A stretch of 14,230 nucleotides of DNA from Clostridium sp. CAG:575 (lineage in GTDB: Bacteria; Bacillota; Clostridia; TANB77; CAG-508). The stretch spans positions 1,769-15,998 of the forward strand of contig FR884564.1 of the NCBI GenBank assembly GCA_000435535.1, in the 5' to 3' direction. Shown here piece after piece: positions 11,580 to 14,230 of the stretch. The notes beneath the pieces are model-generated. The model saw nothing but the letters and a program-made list of their open reading frames with translations, did not search any database and was not told the DNA's origin. Position numbers and translations under genes: made by a program. Within the stretch, counting starts at the first letter, position 1. Each line of letters starts with the position of its first letter.

Positions 11580-11626
11580 AATGAATAATAAAATAAAAAT
11601 GATTTAAAGTAGTAAGTGAAAAAATT

Positions 11627-11749
11627 ATGGATATGTATCAAAAAAGAAAAATGAGACAAGAAAAAGTAAATAATGAAAATGAAGAAGAAACACAAAATCA
11701 AATGAATATTAACTGGGAAATAACGACTTATGGAAAACTCCTTAAATAG
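11627..11749 (+). pseudogene. Truncated 5' gene fragment, possibly the start of rbgA/ylqF
   Basis: A 40-codon frame begins MDMYQKRKMRQEKV, has an Asn/Glu-rich stretch, and reaches MNINW before ending EITTYGKLLK and TAG. N-x-INW is the usual lead-in to YPGHM in the ribosome-biogenesis GTPase RbgA (YlqF), and clostridial versions can carry a basic extension in front. The continuation expected after NINW is absent. Instead the frame enters a 21-bp sequence that is repeated 113 bp downstream. The simplest reading is a gene cut by a mobile element, its 3' part lying outside the window. The rbgA match is short and may be wrong. A functional 40-aa peptide is unlikely because no good ribosome binding site precedes the ATG. 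Confidence 0.4.
11719..11739 (+). repeat. Direct repeat, copy 1 (21 bp)
   Basis: The core TAACGACTTATGGAAAACT (plus two preceding A) recurs exactly at 11832-11852. It lies at the break in the rbgA-like fragment, which makes it a candidate attachment-site or element-end sequence of the serine recombinase element. Confidence 0.7.
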
Positions 11750-11804
11750 GCTTATAAATAAAGGCTTTCAATCAGATTCCTTTTTACATTTTATAGGTAA
11801 AAAA

Positions 11805-11813
11805 TGCTAAAAT
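11805..11813 (+). promoter_or_regulatory. Extended -10 promoter for the HEPN gene
   Basis: TGCTAAAAT (TG, one base, TAAAAT) lies about 60 nt upstream of the ATG at 11872. A TTTACA at 11783-11788 is 19 bp away, slightly too far for an ideal -35. The rest of the gap from 11580 to 11871 holds only the truncated fragment and the two direct repeats. Confidence 0.4.
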
Positions 11814-11831
11814 TTTAAAGAAAACAGAGGT

Positions 11832-11852
11832 AATAACGACTTATGGAAAACT
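11832..11852 (+). repeat. Direct repeat, copy 2 (21 bp)
   Basis: An exact copy of 11719-11739. Here it sits in the leader of the HEPN gene, just before the AGGAGGTGAT ribosome binding site at 11858-11867. The start-to-start distance between copies is 113 bp. Confidence 0.7.
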
Positions 11853-11871
11853 AAAACAGGAGGTGATAAAA

Positions 11872-12936
11872 ATGATTTTATATTATAAAACAAAAATATT
11901 AATTAGTGGTATATTTCCAATGGTAAATTTTAAAATTGATGGTTTTATAGAGAAAACAGGACAATACAATGAAAAAATAATAGATATTAATAATGATGAT
12001 TATATATTTTATTTTTCTGGTCATTTACTGAAGTCAATGTATGCATGTAAGGAAAAAAAGGAAATTATTACGAATATTTTGAAAACGAAGAAATGGTAAA
12101 ATACGAAATTGATAATGGGTTATCTAAAAATGAAATCAAACAAAAAAATATTGAATGAACAATTTGAGAAAGTAGCATTATTACAAAAGAAAATAAGATT
12201 ATTAACCGGATTTGGAATAACATTACCAGTTTTTAAGACATCTATTTATGATGACAAAAGTAAATTTTATAGTTATGTTGGTGGGGTAAATTGGGATATA
12301 TCTAGAATAGCAGTTAGTGATTATGATGACAAAATGAAAAATAAACTTGAGCAACGATTACAGCTTTATATTGCAGATTCTACAATAATTAACCTTGAAG
12401 AAAAAAACGTAAGGTATAAGAGGGCATTAAACTTTTACTTAAATTCTTTCGAATCTCATGACATTGGAATACGATTTACATTATTGGTTTCATCATTAGA
12501 AGCATTATTTAATATTACTGGAGATGAGGTTACAAAAGAAGTGTCTACTTATTCAAGTAATATATTATTTTTAAATAGTAAAGAAAAAAGTAAATCTAAA
12601 TGGAAAATTTCAACTTATTATAATATACGTTCAAAATATATTCATGGAAACGATGGATATCAGTTAACAGAAAAAGAGGAAGGTGAATTAAGAGATTATG
12701 TCAGAGAAATTTTATTAATTTATTGGGACATATCGATGACTTATAATATATATGATCCTCAGAAAATAAAGGAATTAATCAATAATACTAAAAGAACTAA
12801 TTTAGATATACAAGCTCAATTATTTATTAAATATATGAGAACTCCTTATAATAAATATAGTGAATTATATAATCAAATTCGTTCGGAATTTTTAAATAAG
12901 AATTATTCCGTGTTATCCAATAAAAATATTATGTGA
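11872..12936 (+). pseudogene. HEPN (RX4H) domain protein, broken by two compensating frameshifts
   Basis: The start is ATG 11872, 8 nt after AGGAGG. The first 62 codons read on to YACKEKK. In a run of seven A (12053-12059) one A seems lost: the neighbouring frame continues GNYYEYFENEEMVKYEIDNG...KQKNIE, more protein-like than the present one, which ends at TAA 12097-12099. Near 12156 an extra T returns to the original frame, which runs EQFEKVALLQKKIRLLTGF to the TGA at 12934. The repaired protein would be about 354 aa. Its C-terminal half holds LLVSSLEALFNITGDEV and NIRSKYIHGND, the R-x4-H motif of HEPN ribonucleases (Arg codon 12628-12630, His 12643-12645), of the type seen in ApeA-like antiviral proteins. 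It lies 22 bp before a serine recombinase, typical of defence cargo. The HEPN half from about 12115 could still be expressed. Confidence 0.6.
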
Positions 12937-12958
12937 TAAATAAAAGGTGTGGATAGTA

Positions 12959-14155
12959 ATGCAAATATATAATATAGCAGCATATCTTCGTTTATCAAAA
13001 GAAGAATATAGTAATGAAAAAGAATCTAATAGTATAACTAATCAAAGACAAATTATAGATAATTATTTAGAAGAACATAAAGAGTATAAATTAGTTGATT
13101 ATTATGTAGATGATGGATATACAGGGACTAATTTTGATAGACCAGAATTTCAAAGAATGTTAGAAGATATCAAAAATAAGAAAATAGATGTAATAATTAT
13201 AAAAGATTTATCAAGAATTGGTAGGAATTATATTGAAACTGGTAATTTTGTAGAAGTAGTATTTCCAGCTATGGGAGTATCTGTAATTTCATTAGATGAA
13301 AATTATGAAATGGATTCATCAGATTACTACGGCAGTGATTATGTTCCATTAAAGAATTTATTTAACGATATGTATGCAAAGGATATATCAAAGAAAGTAA
13401 GAAGTTCTTTAATTGTTAAAAAATATAATGGTGAGTTTGTTGGTAAATTAGCACCTTATGGATATATAAAAGATCCAAAAGATAAACATAAATTCTTAAT
13501 TGATAAAAATGTATCAAATATTATTGTAAAAATATTTGATATGATACTTGATGGGAAAAGTAGAAAAGAAGTTGCTGACTTTTTAAATTATAATGATATA
13601 TTAACTCCAAGTGAGTATTTAAATATTAATATAAATAAAGATATGACTGTAATGAAAAAGTGGAATTCTGAAATGGTAAATTCAATATTAAGAAATGAAA
13701 ACTATACAGGAACATTATTTCAAGGTAAAAAAAGAAAATTAAATTACAGAGTTGATAAGAAAATAAATATAGATAAAGAAAATTGGATTGTTACTGAAAA
13801 TCATCATGAAGCAATTATTAGTAAGAAAAAATTTGATAAAGTTCAAGAGATTCTAAATAGGAAATCTAAAGTAAATAAAGATGGAAGTATTGATATATTA
13901 TCTGGAATTTTAAAGTGTAAATGTTGTGGTAGCAATATGGTAAAACGAAGTTCAAAAGAAAAAGTTTATTATTATTGTTCTAATTACTATAGAAAAAAGA
14001 ATTGTGAAAATAATAGATCAATGTCGAGAAGTATTTTAGATGAATTAATAAAAAAAGAACTTAAGATAATTGATATTACTAGATTAAATATTAATAATAA
14101 TATAAAATATATTTATGTTGTTTCAAATGACGAAATAGAAATTATTTATAAGTAA
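12959..14155 (+). CDS. Large-type serine recombinase (short, 398 aa)
   Basis: The chosen start is ATG 12959 (MQIYNIAAYLRLSKEE), about 9 nt after AAAGGTG; a GTG four codons upstream lies within that site and is unlikely. Domains: resolvase catalytic domain, about 1-150, with nucleophile Ser13, YLRLSKEE, DDGYTGTNFDRPEFQ, and KDLSRIGRN (Arg86, Arg89); recombinase domain, about 160-260, with GKLAPYGY and NSILRNENYTG; and a zinc ribbon with Cys320/Cys322/Cys323 and Cys340/Cys349. It cuts and rejoins DNA at attachment sites through a phosphoserine link, moving an integrative element. Family members usually have 450-550 residues with a coiled-coil after or within the ribbon. That part is nearly absent here, so directionality control may differ or the protein may be a resolvase-like variant. 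It is adjacent to the broken HEPN gene. Confidence 0.9.
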   Translation: MQIYNIAAYLRLSKEEYSNEKESNSITNQRQIIDNYLEEHKEYKLVDYYVDDGYTGTNFDRPEFQRMLEDIKNKKIDVIIIKDLSRIGRNYIETGNFVEVVFPAMGVSVISLDENYEMDSSDYYGSDYVPLKNLFNDMYAKDISKKVRSSLIVKKYNGEFVGKLAPYGYIKDPKDKHKFLIDKNVSNIIVKIFDMILDGKSRKEVADFLNYNDILTPSEYLNININKDMTVMKKWNSEMVNSILRNENYTGTLFQGKKRKLNYRVDKKINIDKENWIVTENHHEAIISKKKFDKVQEILNRKSKVNKDGSIDILSGILKCKCCGSNMVKRSSKEKVYYYCSNYYRKKNCENNRSMSRSILDELIKKELKIIDITRLNINNNIKYIYVVSNDEIEIIYK

Positions 14156-14193
14156 GATGAATTTATAATAGTAATTTGTTTTTGGAGGATAGA

Positions 14194-14230
14194 ATGAGTA
14201 AATATGTAAGAGTTATGGATGGAACAAAAT
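14194..14230 (+). CDS. Start of an unidentified gene (runs off the window)
   Basis: TTGGAGGATAG precedes an ATG at 14194, giving MSKYVRVMDGTK before the window ends. The start resembles a group of conserved hypothetical proteins found near mobile elements in Clostridia, but 12 residues are too few for a family call. It follows the recombinase by 38 nt with no terminator, so it may be cargo of the same element. Confidence 0.55.
   Translation, partial: MSKYVRVMDGTK

Noticed and set aside
11863..11871. GTG start of the first HEPN-gene fragment
   Set aside because: It is part of the AGGAGGTGAT ribosome binding site. The ATG at 11872 is correctly spaced.
12947..12958. GTG start giving four extra residues on the serine recombinase
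   Set aside because: The GTG overlaps the AAAGGTG ribosome binding site. The family N-terminus (Y-N-I-A-A-Y-L-R-L-S) fits the ATG at 12959.

Overview
The window is very AT-rich, with strong AGGAGG-type ribosome binding sites. It carries typical Firmicutes genes: a YtxC-like sporulation protein, IreB, RuvX/YqgF and a DUF1292 protein. Together these point to an uncultured or gut-type member of the Clostridia. It looks like chromosomal DNA with an accessory, mobile-element right end.

Layout. (1) Positions 1-258: start of a ytxC-like gene on the minus strand. Its divergent neighbour (514-747) encodes a small two-helix membrane protein behind a good sigma-A promoter with a perfect 19-bp palindrome just upstream. 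(2) 810-3275, minus strand: a two-gene unit, DUF4912 protein then GH57 alpha-glucan branching enzyme, a glucan/glycogen metabolism pair. (3) 3434-3917: a decayed locus made of a VanW-like N-terminal stub, scraps of an AMP-binding (DltA/NRPS-like) adenylation domain, and a DltC-like acyl carrier protein. The carrier protein's start is knocked out of frame by an expanded AAAAT repeat. (4) 4132-8886: a long plus-strand run encoding a TrbC/VirB2-like small membrane protein, an 806-aa CpaE/TadZ-like protein with AT-hooks and LPGF repeats in its linker, a membrane GAF/degenerate-GGDEF protein, IreB, and RuvX. A DUF1292 gene (9023-9331) follows with its own promoter and ends at a clear terminator. 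The ireB-ruvX-DUF1292 order is conserved in Firmicutes. The pilus/secretion-like genes upstream occupy the place often held by alaS. (5) 9492-11579: a four-helix membrane protein, followed after 33 nt by the most unusual gene here. It fuses an MTH1-like Nudix hydrolase to a PurA-family adenylosuccinate synthetase whose catalytic Asp position is Ser and whose GTP-specificity motif is missing, as in phage PurZ (the diaminopurine, 'Z-DNA', enzyme). (6) 11580-14230: accessory DNA. It holds a 5' gene fragment that may be the start of rbgA/ylqF, a 21-bp direct repeat, an HEPN (RX4H) gene broken by two compensating frameshifts, a short large-type serine recombinase, and the first codons of another gene.

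The strongest candidate for an undescribed system is the Nudix-PurZ-like fusion. The first domain could release a purine (deoxy)nucleoside monophosphate from a triphosphate, and the second could aminate it with aspartate to a succino-purine nucleotide for housekeeping PurB to finish. That order of reactions is inference; the domain order and active-site residues are read directly from the sequence. No tRNA, rRNA or CRISPR array was seen.
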